A stretch of DNA of 64,000 nucleotides from CAWGAJ01 sp963820545 (GTDB taxonomy: Bacteria; Planctomycetota; Planctomycetia; Pirellulales; Thermoguttaceae): positions 1,178,001-1,242,000 of the forward strand of contig CAWGAJ010000002.1 of NCBI GenBank assembly GCA_963820545.1, given 5' to 3'. The position numbers and the translations under genes are program-made. This document shows positions 9,329 to 18,026 of the stretch, piece by piece; the first letter of the stretch is position 1; every line of letters starts with the position of its first letter. A model generated the notes under the pieces. The model had not been told where the DNA came from. It saw only the letters and a list, made by a program, of their open reading frames with translations, and did no database searches.

Positions 9329-9357
9329 TTGCTCTATACGCTCTAAACTTTTTCGGT

Positions 9358-10605
9358 GTGCAATTTGAAATGGCAGTCCACGCGCTTAAAGCCCGATATG
9401 TTTTTCCCGTTTCGTCAAGGCCGATTGCCGACGGCATGGTCGGCATTCAGGCCCAGCGCATCGCGGCCGTGGGCAAACAGATTGCGGCCGATACAGTGGA
9501 AAACTTGGGAAATGTTGCCATCCTGCCGGGGCTGGTCAACGCGCATACACATCTGGAATTCAGCGATCTTACAAAACCCTTGGGCGAGCCGGGAATGGGC
9601 TTTGTCGACTGGCTTCGGCGGGTGATCGAGCATCGCCGGGCGGCCCCAGAAGTTAATATCCGCGCAGTGAAAAAGGGATTTAATGAATGTGTCTGTTGCG
9701 GCGTGAGCACCATCGGCGAAATTGCCCAGCCCGATTTGTCCACCATGTCTGCGATAGAGAATGTGACAGCCGATGGCATGGTATTCGTGGAACTCATCGC
9801 GCCCACGGCCGATCGGATCGCCCCCGCCCTGGAACTTGCCCACAATTTCGTAGGGTGTGTGAAACACACCGACGAGACTTCATCCGGCTGGCGGATCGGC
9901 CTGAGTCCGCACGCGCCTTATAGTGTCCATCAAGATTTGTTGCAAAAAATAATTAAACTTTCCGTCTGGCATCAAATTCCGCTAGCAATGCACTTGGCCG
10001 AGTCGTGCGAGGAAATAGAATTTCTCGCGGAAGGCAGCGGACCTTTAAAAGATTTGTTCAGTGATTTAGGCGTTTATGATCCTTCCGCTCGATTGCCGGG
10101 TTCACGACTGTTGGATTATCTGCAAATGCTTGCCGTTGCCAGTCGCGTGCTGATAATTCACGGCAATTACCTCAGTTATGATGAGATCGGGCTTTTGGCC
10201 GATCATGCCGAATCCATGGCCGTGGTGTATTGTCCGCGAACGCACGAATTTTTCGGGCACGACCGCTATCCGCTGGAACAAATGCTCACGGCGGGCGTGA
10301 CAGTGTGCTTAGGAACCGACAGCCGGGCCTCGGCGCCCGATCTGGACCTGCTGGCCGAAATCCGCCACGTTGCGCGACATTATCCAGAACTAAGCCCGCA
10401 GATCGTTCTGCAACTGGGCACCCTTGAAGGCGCCAAGGCCCTGGGCCGGGATGGGGAAATCGGCAGTTTGCAGGCGGGAAAACTCGCCAACCTGGCCGTC
10501 GTGCCCCTACCCGATACCGAAACGGCCGATCCATTCAAGTTGCTCCTCGATTCGGACCAACCAGCCACGGCAACGTGGTTCTGCGGGAAACAGGTTTGCG
10601 GTTAG
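9358..10605 (+). CDS. Amidohydrolase, possible aminodeoxyfutalosine deaminase
   Basis: Metal-dependent TIM-barrel amidohydrolase of the ATZ/TRZ/SAH-deaminase branch. Metal-ligand motifs are LPGLVNAHTHLEF near residue 60, GLSPHAPYS with a barrel His, MHLAES, and the late Asp in CLGTDSRAS. Because MqnX-type deaminases of this branch act in the futalosine pathway and mqnA/mqnC lie 4 kb upstream, conversion of aminodeoxyfutalosine to futalosine is a reasonable guess, not proven. GTG 9358 or ATG 9370 could be the start; neither has a strong ribosome binding site. Its last 21 codons have a degenerate second copy at 12127-12195. Confidence 0.72.
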   Translation: MQFEMAVHALKARYVFPVSSRPIADGMVGIQAQRIAAVGKQIAADTVENLGNVAILPGLVNAHTHLEFSDLTKPLGEPGMGFVDWLRRVIEHRRAAPEVNIRAVKKGFNECVCCGVSTIGEIAQPDLSTMSAIENVTADGMVFVELIAPTADRIAPALELAHNFVGCVKHTDETSSGWRIGLSPHAPYSVHQDLLQKIIKLSVWHQIPLAMHLAESCEEIEFLAEGSGPLKDLFSDLGVYDPSARLPGSRLLDYLQMLAVASRVLIIHGNYLSYDEIGLLADHAESMAVVYCPRTHEFFGHDRYPLEQMLTAGVTVCLGTDSRASAPDLDLLAEIRHVARHYPELSPQIVLQLGTLEGAKALGRDGEIGSLQAGKLANLAVVPLPDTETADPFKLLLDSDQPATATWFCGKQVCG

Positions 10606-11053
10606 GAACAAGTCCTCGCCTCTATAGGTGGGTATGAGGAGGGGAATTGGGAAGATTTTCGTCCTTGCCCCAAACTCTTACCCTCAGATGCATTTATTTT
10701 CCCGAAAATCCACATTTTCTTTGACAGATTTTTCACATCATTATATTTTAGAAATAAGTTAACTATCTTAAGTCGGCTTAGTGAGGCAGCGTCTCGAATA
10801 AAACTACCCTGGCCCATACAGGCCGCCAAGATCGGCGGCGATTCTTCCCAAGCCCGGGCGAATAAAAAACCGGTCGGCTCGTCTTTTCCTTTGAAGGCAG
10901 CTTCCCAGGCCAGCGTGCGCCGCCGCGGGCTTTAGTAGGATTTCTGCTTTCCACTGTGAAACGGGCGCGTGTGCCATGTCCACGCTTGTCGTGGACATGC
11001 ATGCCGTGTTAGTCGGCCCTACGCGGTTTACGAACGAATTTTTTATTGAATCA
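10543..11053. repeat. Direct repeat copy A (amidohydrolase tail plus leader)
   Basis: This ~510 base segment recurs at 12127-12645. Identity is moderate over the first 150 bases, which include the amidohydrolase 3' end, and very high from AAATCCACATTTTC (about 10706) to TTATTGAATCATAT (about 11050). The unit carries a promoter-like signal and a short inverted repeat, CATGTCCACG-CTTGT-CGTGGACATG, near 10976-10999. It fills the gap between the amidohydrolase and the first PEP-CTERM gene. Confidence 0.85.
10721..10749 (+). promoter_or_regulatory. Sigma70-like promoter upstream of PEP-CTERM gene
   Basis: TTGACA at 10721-10726 and TATTTT at 10744-10749 with a 17 base spacer (or TATATT at 10742 with 15). 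An identical copy lies at 12311-12339. It would give a ~330 base untranslated leader before ATG 11089. Prediction from consensus only. Confidence 0.5.
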
Positions 11054-11088
11054 TATCTTAATCATCTGTTTGGGAAGGAGACACAAAA

Positions 11089-12060
11089 ATGAAACGTCTA
11101 ATTGCGGATGAAAGAAAGTTGGTAATAGTTTTTGCCTGCGTACTAATATTCTATCTTGTTTCAGTTCAGTCAGCCCAGGCCTATTCCATTTGTGCCTGGG
11201 GCTACAATGGTCCATATGGCGCATGCAACGTACCTTCCGGAAATAATTTTGTGGACATCGCCGCTGGGTTAGACCACAGTCTGGCTTTGAAGAGTGATGG
11301 CTCACTGGCGGCCTGGGGCTACGATGACTATGGCCAATGCGATGTGCCTGCCGGCAATAACTTAGTGGACATCTCCGCTGGGTTAGACTACAGTCTGGCA
11401 CTGAATAGCGACGGCTCGCTTGTGGCCTGGGGCTGGAATTATAGCGGCCAATGCGATGTGCCTTCTGGTAATAACTTCGTGGACATCGCCGCCGCGAGGT
11501 TACACAGTTTGGCGCTGAAGAGCAACGGCTCACTGGTGGCATGGGGCGAAAGTACGTTAGGTGAATGCAATGTGCCTGCCGGTAATCACTTCGTGAAAAT
11601 CGCCGGTGGGGATTGCTATAGCATGGCCCTGAAGAGTGATGGCTCACTAGCGGCCTGGGGACTTAATTATTATGGTGAATGCAACGTGCCTAGCGGTAAT
11701 AACTTCGTGGACATCGCCGCGGGGTATTATCACGGTTTGGCCCTGAAGAGCGATGGCTCGTTGGTGGCCTGGGGCTGGAATGAATATGGCCAATGCAACG
11801 TGCCTGCCGGCAATAATTTTGTGGACATCGCCGCTGGGATATGTTACAGTCTGGCACTGAAGAGTGATGGCTCGCTTGTGGCCTGGGGCGATAATTCGTA
11901 TGGCCAATGTGATGTGCCTGCCGGCAATGACTTCGTGGGAATCACCGCCGGGGGGATGCATAGTTTGGCCCTTGAAGTGCCCGAACCCTCGGCGCTTATC
12001 GCCCTGTTGAGCATAGGTATTACCGGTTTGGCATTCTATGCGCGGCGGCGGCGAGCGTAA
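11089..12060 (+). CDS. RCC1-like seven-repeat PEP-CTERM secreted protein
   Basis: 323 residues. A signal peptide ends near SAQA (residue 32). Then come seven near-identical repeats of about 38 residues, each running AWG-x(3-4)-YGQCxVPAGNNFVDIAAG-x-x-x-SLALKSDGSL, as expected for a seven-bladed RCC1-type beta-propeller. The end is a PEP-CTERM sorting signal: VPEPSALIALL, a hydrophobic span and a basic tail RRRRA. Such tails are recognised by an exosortase and the protein is released or anchored at the surface; no exosortase gene is in this window. A ribosome binding site GGAAGGAG sits at 11072-11079. Ligand unknown; the paired Cys or Cys/Val positions in each repeat are notable. Confidence 0.85.
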   Translation: MKRLIADERKLVIVFACVLIFYLVSVQSAQAYSICAWGYNGPYGACNVPSGNNFVDIAAGLDHSLALKSDGSLAAWGYDDYGQCDVPAGNNLVDISAGLDYSLALNSDGSLVAWGWNYSGQCDVPSGNNFVDIAAARLHSLALKSNGSLVAWGESTLGECNVPAGNHFVKIAGGDCYSMALKSDGSLAAWGLNYYGECNVPSGNNFVDIAAGYYHGLALKSDGSLVAWGWNEYGQCNVPAGNNFVDIAAGICYSLALKSDGSLVAWGDNSYGQCDVPAGNDFVGITAGGMHSLALEVPEPSALIALLSIGITGLAFYARRRRA

Positions 12061-12094
12061 AAAGAGAAAAGGGGAAGCAGTTTCGTTTTTCGTG

Positions 12095-12121
12095 CGTTCC
12101 CAGGCGGAGCCTGGGAACGAG
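12095..12121. repeat. GTTCCCAGGC palindrome copy
   Basis: GTTCCCAGGC-GGA-GCCTGGGAAC, a perfect palindrome of the family described at 856 and 40971, directly before the duplicated segment. Confidence 0.7.
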
Positions 12122-12126
12122 AATAT

Positions 12127-12195
12127 GAGCTGCTATTCGACTCGGAAAAACCAGTCGCGGCAACATGGTTCCGTGGGAAACGGGTTTGCGGTTAG
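12127..12195 (+). pseudogene. Remnant of amidohydrolase C-terminus
   Basis: In frame, these 23 codons read ELLFDSEKPVAATWFRGKRV then CG and TAG. The real amidohydrolase ends LLLDSDQPATATWFCGKQV then CG and TAG. About two thirds of the residues match and many differences are conservative or synonymous-like, so the fragment came from a duplicated or paralogous amidohydrolase gene. It has no start and is not expected to be expressed. It marks the left edge of repeat copy B. Confidence 0.75.
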
Positions 12196-12310
12196 GAACA
12201 AGTCCTCTCATTTATGGCGGGGTGTTGAGTGGGGGAGGGGGAAGATTTTCGTTCTTGACCCAAAATCTTCCCCCCAGATGCCTTTATTTTTCAGAAAATC
12301 CACATTTTCT

Positions 12311-12339
12311 TTGACAGATTTTTCACATCATTATATTTT
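12311..12339 (+). promoter_or_regulatory. Sigma70-like promoter, duplicated copy
   Basis: TTGACA at 12311 and TATTTT at 12334, base for base the same as at 10721. It sits about 350 bases before ATG 12692 of the second PEP-CTERM gene. Confidence 0.5.
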
Positions 12340-12691
12340 AGAAATAAGTTAACTATCTCAAGTCGGCTTAGCGAGGCAGCGCTTCGAATTATTGCCCAGG
12401 CACATACAGGCCGCCAAGATCGGCGGCGATTCTTCCCAAGCCCGGGCGAATAAAAAACCGGTCGGCTCGTCTTTTCCTTTGAAGGCAGCTTCCCAGGCCA
12501 GCGTGCGCCGCCGCGGGCTTTAGTAGGATTTCTGCTTTCCACTGTGAAACGGGCGCGTGTGCCATGTCCACGCTTGTCGTGGACATGCATGCCGTGTTAG
12601 TCGGCCCTACACGGTTTACGAACGAACTTTTTATTGAATCATATTCTATTGCCCGGGCGACAAGTCGCCCGCATTTTCAGGAGAGTTTGAT

Positions 12692-13351
12692 ATGAGAAGG
12701 TTAATTGTAATGCTGGTCACGGGACCAATTCTGGTCGTCGTTACTTTAGGTCAACTCCGAGCGGACGGGAACCTAATAGTCAACGGAAACTTCGAACAAG
12801 GCAACTTGGGCTTCACGAGTTCCTATCTGTTCTCACCTGGCAATATCGGGTCTGAAGGAACCTATGATGTTGTGTCCAACCCCTACCTTTCACACCCCCT
12901 TGGACAATCGTATGTAGATCACACTACCGGCTCAGGACTGATGATGGCTGTCAACGGAAGCCCAGTCGCTGACACACTGCTTTGGTCTGAGACAGTGAGC
13001 GTGACGCAAAACACTCAGTACAACTTTTCAACATGGGTTTCCAATTGGTCCGGCTACCCTTATTACTACCTGTACCCGGCCAGTCTCGATTTCATCCTCA
13101 ATGGCCAGACGATTTCTTTCACTGCCCCTACCACCCCTGCGGACTGGCAGCAGTTCGCGACGACCTGGAATTCCGGCTCCAGCAATTCACTCGACATACA
13201 AATTTATGATCGCAACTTAGATTGGTTAGGAAATGACTTCGCTCTTGACGATATTTCTTTGACCGTTGTCCCGGAACCCTCCACCCTCGTCCTCCTCGGC
13301 GTGGGAGCTATTGGCCTCGTAGTCTATAGCTGGCGGCGGCGACGAGAGTAA
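12692..13351 (+). CDS. PEP-CTERM secreted protein with jelly-roll-like domain
   Basis: 219 residues. It has a signal peptide (MRRLIVMLVTGPILVVVTLG), then GNLIVNGNFEQGNLGF and SLDFILNGQTISF...FALDDISLTVV, a pattern seen in carbohydrate-binding-like or DUF642-like beta-sandwich domains of exported proteins. It ends VVPEPSTLVLLGVGAIGLVV with YSWRRRRE, a textbook PEP-CTERM tail. A ribosome binding site AGGAGAG is at 12679-12685. Probably a surface or matrix protein processed by an exosortase encoded elsewhere. It has no clear sequence kinship to the PEP-CTERM protein before it, although the two share the same upstream region. Confidence 0.83.
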   Translation: MRRLIVMLVTGPILVVVTLGQLRADGNLIVNGNFEQGNLGFTSSYLFSPGNIGSEGTYDVVSNPYLSHPLGQSYVDHTTGSGLMMAVNGSPVADTLLWSETVSVTQNTQYNFSTWVSNWSGYPYYYLYPASLDFILNGQTISFTAPTTPADWQQFATTWNSGSSNSLDIQIYDRNLDWLGNDFALDDISLTVVPEPSTLVLLGVGAIGLVVYSWRRRRE

Positions 13352-13396
13352 AAGAAAATCTCGCATATTCCTAAGCAGAACCTTGTAACAAGAATA

Positions 13397-13430
13397 AGCC
13401 CACGGGTTGCAACCCGTGGGCTTTTATTAT
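13397..13430 (+). terminator. Rho-independent terminator after PEP-CTERM gene
   Basis: Perfect 12 base arms AGCCCACGGGTT / AACCCGTGGGCT around a GC loop, followed by TTTATTAT. Confidence 0.85.
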
Positions 13431-13460
13431 AATGAACGTTTTACAATAAATTGATTTTCC

Positions 13461-14384
13461 ATGTCATTTCATCCTCTCTTAGATTGCTGGTATCTCACCG
13501 GGCCCACGGCCTCGGGCAAGTCGGCCGTGGGCGTGCAGTTGGCTGAGCGCCTGGGCGCGGAAATCGTGTCGATGGATTCGATGACGCTCTACCGGCAGAT
13601 GGATATCGGCACGGCCAAGCCCAGTTGTGAAGAACGCGGACGGGTGCCGCATCACTTGATTGATATCATTGATCCGGATGAAGATTACAGCCTGGCACAA
13701 TATATTGAAGCCGCACATCAATGTATTGAAAATATACTCAGCCGGGACAAAAAAGTGCTCTTTGTGGGCGGCACGCCGTTATATTTAAAGGGGCTGCTAA
13801 GGGGGATATTTCAAGGACCGGCGGCCGATTGGACCTTTCGTCAACAACTCCAACAAGAGGCACAAGGGCATGGGGCCGACTGGTTGCATGGACGATTGCA
13901 AGAGGTCGACCCAGTGGCAGCGGCCCGATTGCATCCCAACGATACCCGGCGGCTGATTCGGGCGTTGGAGATTTATCACCTTACGGGCCGGCCGATCAGC
14001 GAATATCAAAAGCAATTCAAGATTGGCACTCCGGCCGATAGGTGCCATGTTTTTGTGCTCGATTGGCCGCGAGAAGAACTTTATGTGCGCATCAATCGCC
14101 GCGTCAGCGGGATGTTTGCCCAGGGATTGGTAGAGGAGGTGCGGGGCTTGCTAGACGGACCGAAACCGCTGGGGAAAACCGCCCGGCAGGCCGTGGGGTA
14201 TCGCGAAGTGATCGAACATCTCGAAGGGCAAAGGAATTTGGCCGAGACAGTGGAGCTGGTCCAGCTTCACACCCGGCAACTTGCCAAGCGGCAAAACACG
14301 TGGTTTCGCAGCCTCAGCGAATGCCGTTTTGTGTCGGTGTCGGGTCAAATCGATCCGGCCGCGGTAGTGGAGCAGATCGTCTAG
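13461..14384 (+). CDS. miaA: tRNA dimethylallyltransferase
   Basis: Adds an isopentenyl group to A37 of tRNAs that read UNN codons. The P-loop GPTASGKS lies near residues 14-21, followed by DSMTLYRQMDIGTAKPS, the substrate-binding VPHHLIDIIDPDEDYSLAQY, and GGTPLYLKGLLRGIF. The arm RLIRALEIYHLTGRPIS and the C-terminal TRQLAKRQNTWFRSL match the family; 307 residues is the normal length. Frame intact. It is preceded by a terminator, so it is its own unit, and it converges on the AhpD-like gene with a 4 base gap. Confidence 0.95.
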   Translation: MSFHPLLDCWYLTGPTASGKSAVGVQLAERLGAEIVSMDSMTLYRQMDIGTAKPSCEERGRVPHHLIDIIDPDEDYSLAQYIEAAHQCIENILSRDKKVLFVGGTPLYLKGLLRGIFQGPAADWTFRQQLQQEAQGHGADWLHGRLQEVDPVAAARLHPNDTRRLIRALEIYHLTGRPISEYQKQFKIGTPADRCHVFVLDWPREELYVRINRRVSGMFAQGLVEEVRGLLDGPKPLGKTARQAVGYREVIEHLEGQRNLAETVELVQLHTRQLAKRQNTWFRSLSECRFVSVSGQIDPAAVVEQIV

Positions 14385-14388
14385 ACCG

Positions 14389-14742
14389 TTACTTATTAAA
14401 ATAATATTCCAAGACATTCATGGCAAATCTACTTGCCACGGTAGCCGGGCCGCCCCCCATTTCGATACTAACGCCAAGGGCTTCGAGGATTTCCTCCTTG
14501 GTGCCGCCCGCATTTAAGGCCTCTTTGATATGGCATTCCATGCACGATTCGCAATTGGCATAGATCGATATTCCCAGTGCGATTAATTCTTTATATTTCC
14601 TTGTCAGGTTGCCGTCGGCATAGGTTTTATGTTCCATTTCCAGAAAAGTGTTAAACACGCTGGAACTATCGGCGAAGTACTTATACGCCTTTTTTCTGTC
14701 AGCAATGATTTTTTCTATTTTATCAATGTCGATTTTGTCCAT
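14389..14742 (-). CDS. AhpD-like carboxymuconolactone decarboxylase family protein
   Basis: 117 residues, all-helical. The CxxCxxxH-type motif CESCMECHIKEAL, followed by GGTKEEILEALGVSIEMGGG, is the AhpD/CMD signature and suggests thiol-based peroxide defence. Start ATG 14742 has AGGAGA just upstream on the minus strand. No redox partner is adjacent. It may be an alkylhydroperoxidase or simply a CMD-domain protein of unknown substrate. Confidence 0.85.
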   Translation of the reverse strand: MDKIDIDKIEKIIADRKKAYKYFADSSSVFNTFLEMEHKTYADGNLTRKYKELIALGISIYANCESCMECHIKEALNAGGTKEEILEALGVSIEMGGGPATVASRFAMNVLEYYFNK

Positions 14743-15323
14743 GGGTTTCTCCTGAAAGAGGGGATAAGTCCAATTATTTTGTTTTCCGGGTATTTTGAGG
14801 GCTGGAATGTGGATTCGAGGCGGAGTTTCTTCGTGTCCTTTGATAACTACAACTTACACTAAACATTTCTCCATGCAATTCCCCCATGGCGTGGGCATTT
14901 CTCTTAACTCATCCTAATCTTGCGCGGCCTGACAGTCGCAACCAAACCGAAACCAGCAATTGCGGCTTTATGACATAACCAAACCGCGACCGACCAACCT
15001 GCGGTTGGTGCCCGTCGTGGCTTTACAAGATGCGCTCTAACCTCAAACAAAGAACCTAAGCCATCCATTTGAATTCTTTGTGCACTTAGTGCCCTCACCC
15101 TGACCCTCTCCCGGAGGGAGAGGGGACTATGGATGAATCTCTCTCGGAGGGAGAGGGGCAGATGGGAAAATGCGGTCTGAGATATTGAAATCCATAACGG
15201 ACATTTTAGCGGCAATTTATTCACTTATGCACTTCTTATTAACCACTTTGCGCCGCGTTTGGGGTAGGCTAAAATTGAAAGTTCTTATAGTACAAAGAAA
15301 CCATTATTAGTGGAGATGCAAAA
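14743..15323. other. Intergenic stretch with CCCTCTCCC repeats
   Basis: No gene supported. It contains a GCAACCAAACCGAAACC/AAACCGCGACCGACC patch near 14939-14999 and a double CCCTCTCCC..GGGAGAGGGG repeat at 15091-15159 (second unit half-length). The aspS promoter should lie in the last 150 bases, but I cannot name it with confidence. Confidence 0.5.
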
Positions 15324-17089
15324 TTGTTGCGGACTAACACTTGCGGCGAATTGCGACCAAGCGACGTGGGCCGGCAGGTAACTCTGTGCGGTTGGGTAGA
15401 TACTTCCAGAGATCACAGCGGGGTGCTGTTTGTCGACCTGCGCGACCGTTACGGCATTACCCAGATCGTATTCGCTCCGGAAGGCGGCAAGGAAAATCTG
15501 GAAATGGCCAAGGCGCTGCGATCGGAATTCGTGGTGGCCGTAACCGGCAAAGTGGCCAAGCGTCCGGAGGGCACCGTGAATCCCAAGCTCTCCACCGGCG
15601 AGATCGAAGTGCGCGCGGCGCGATTGGAGATCCTCAACAAAAGCACGACCCCGCCGTTCCAACCGACCAGCAAAGATCTGCCCGGCGAAGATATACGGTT
15701 GAAGTATCGCTACATTGATCTGCGCCGGCCGGAGATGCAACGCACGCTTGTTTTGCGGCATCGGATCATCAAGATCATGCGCGATTATTTCGATGCGCTG
15801 GACTTTATCGAAGTGGAAACTCCCATGCTGGGGCGGAGCACGCCCGAGGGCGCCGGGATTATCTTGTGCCCAGCCGCATCCAGCAGGGATCGTTTTATGC
15901 CTTGCCGCAGTCGCCGCAACTATACAAGCAAATTTTGATGGTGGCCGGCTACGACCGTTATATTCAGGTGGCGAGGTGCTTTCGCGACGAGGACCTGCGC
16001 GCCGACCGCCAGCCGGAATTCACCCAATTGGACCTGGAAATGTCGTTCGTCAAGGCCGACGACATCATCGGCGCGATCGACGGCCTGATGGTCCGATTGG
16101 CCAAGGAATTATTGAATCTGGAACTCGCCCTGCCGCTGCCGCGCATGACTTACGACGAGGCCATGGAACGTTTCGGACACGATGCTCCGGACCTGCGTTT
16201 CGGCATGGAATTGATCGACTTGACCGATCTGGGGCGGGAATCGGAATTCAATGTTTTCCGCAGCGCGGCCGAAGCGGGCAATCGAGTGCGGGGCATTAAC
16301 GCCAAAAAGGCGGCCGAGCGCTACTCGCGCAAAGGAATCGACGAACTGACCGCCTTCGTGGTGGAAAATTTCGCCGCCAAGGGGCTGGCCTGGTTCAAGG
16401 TCGAAACGGACGGCAAACTGGCCTCGCCCATTGCCAAGAATTTTTCCGCCGATCTGTTGGAAAAGATCGGCCGGCGCATGGACGCCGCGCCGGGCGATCT
16501 GCTGCTGATCGTGGCCGACCAGTTCGAGCTCACCTGCAAGGCCCTCTATGCACTACGCAAACGCCTCGCCGCGGAATTGAAACTCTATGATCCCAATAAA
16601 ATGCACTTTTCCTGGGTGGTGGAGTTTCCCATGTTCGCCTACGACGCGGAGGAAGGCGGCTGGACGGCTATGCATCATCCTTTTACCTCGCCGCGCCTGC
16701 AAGACATTGGACTGCTTAGCACCGATCCGGGAAAATGCCGGGCCCAGGCGTACGACTTGGTCGTGAACGGGTCCGAGGCCGGCGGGGGCACGATTCGTAT
16801 CCACGATCAACAACTACAGCAACAAGTATTCCGGCTATTGGGCATCGATGAGGAAAAAGCCCGGGATCGCTTCGGTTTTCTGCTGGATGCCTTGCAATTC
16901 GGCGCGCCGCCGCACGGCGGAATCGCACTCGGGATCGATCGGCTGGTAATGCTCTTTGGCGGATTGGATAGCATCCGCGATTGTATCGCTTTCCCTAAAA
17001 CACAACGCGCCGCCGACCTGATGACTAACGCCCCAAGCCAGGTGGATCTAAAACAACTGAACGAACTGGGCATCAAAATTGTCCATTGA
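15324..17089 (+). CDS. aspS: Aspartyl-tRNA synthetase (one frameshift)
   Basis: Charges tRNA-Asp (or Asp/Asn). The N-terminal OB-fold anticodon domain covers GWVDTSRDHSGVLFVDLRDRYG; the class II core has motif 2 VARCFRDEDLRADRQPEFTQ and motif 3 GIALGIDRLVMLFGG. The bacterial GAD insertion lies between. TTG 15324 is the likely start, with GTGGAG eight bases upstream. The frame breaks at about 15852: the sequence reads GAGGGCGCCGGGATTAT where the conserved EGARDYLVPSR needs one more C (GCGCCCGGG). After that the second frame runs without fault to 17089. aspS is essential, so this is most likely a one-base sequencing error. Confidence 0.92.
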
Positions 17090-17220
17090 CGAATCGGCTT
17101 CCAGGCGGGAAACTAAACAAAATGGGGACTGGCTCCAAGCACATCTCGACTAAAAAAAATTAAATTAACAGGTATGCGAGGCGCCTTTACCCATTTTGTT
17201 CAAATCAAGGAGCAATCGTC

Positions 17221-17962
17221 ATGGCAAGAAAACACCGCACAAAAATGGGCCATTCTCTTGATCGCCGGAAGTGCAGCCTGTTGGTTGGGTTGCCAAAAAG
17301 AGTCCAACACGGAGGGAAAAAAACCATCGGCAAGCCAAAACACCTCGATGTCAGAGACTTGGGCAACAAAATCGGGCAAACTAGATGAGTCCGGCGGTCT
17401 GATAAAAAAAGAGGAAACAATATCTAACCGATCTAAAGAAAAAACTCCTTCTCCGCCTCCCACAATCCCTAAAGTCGGCCTGACCGATTCACTTCGCGCA
17501 ACTTGCCTGGTCAATGTGGGCGACAGGCTGCCCCAGGCACAATTAATCGCGGCCGACGGCAGCAATGTTTCCATGCAAACGCAGTACGGCGAAAAACTCA
17601 CGGTGCTGTTTTTCTGGTCGAAAGGCGGATCAAACTATGCTCAACTAATAGCAAATTCCGCACTGCAAGATTTGCAATTGGACGTGGCTGAACCATACAG
17701 CCCAAAAGGCGTCAAAGTGATCGGTGTTTTCGTGGGCGCCAAACCGCAAACAGCCGGACAAGAATTTGAAAAAAGCGGCACTAAATTCCCCCGTTACTTC
17801 GATCCGAATGGAGTTTTTTTCAGCAAGGTGGCAACGGATAAATTGCCCCGGATTTATCTGTGCGATGCCTCGGGAAAGATCGTTTGGTTCGATACGGAAT
17901 ATTCCCGCGGCACCCGGCGGAATTTGATGCAGGCCATTCAAGTCGCTCTGGGCCAAAAGTGA
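17221..17962 (+). CDS. Thioredoxin-fold (redoxin/TlpA-like) lipoprotein
   Basis: About 247 residues. The lipobox ACWLGC (cleavage before Cys, about residue 24) follows a hydrophobic stretch AILLIAGSA; next comes a ~90 residue Ser/Lys/Pro linker and then a thioredoxin-like domain (GDRLPQAQLIAADGSNVS...LTVLFFWSKGG, and LPRIYLCDASGKIVWF). The usual CxxC is missing: the position after FFW reads SKGGS, so thiol-disulfide activity is doubtful. ATG 17221 has AAGGAG eight bases upstream and would give MARKHRTK-WAILL if one A in the run 17241-17245 is surplus; otherwise the frame must start upstream at 17174 without a good site. I favour a one-base insertion. Confidence 0.65.
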
Positions 17963-18026
17963 TCGCCAAGATTGTCTCCGAGGGTTAAGCTATAATATTA
18001 GGGGAGAGGGGACAGCGGACAGGGAG

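Larger units (their letters stand above)
12127..12645. repeat. Direct repeat copy B (leader of second PEP-CTERM gene)
   Basis: Second copy of the segment at 10543-11053, with the same promoter-like sequence and inverted repeat. The stretch 12297-12645 is almost identical to 10705-11053, which suggests recent duplication or gene conversion; the first 170 bases have drifted more. Confidence 0.85.

Noticed and set aside
11089..12060. Repeats in the DNA as a CRISPR array
   Set aside because: The 115 base units are coding repeats in one open frame, not spaced short repeats.
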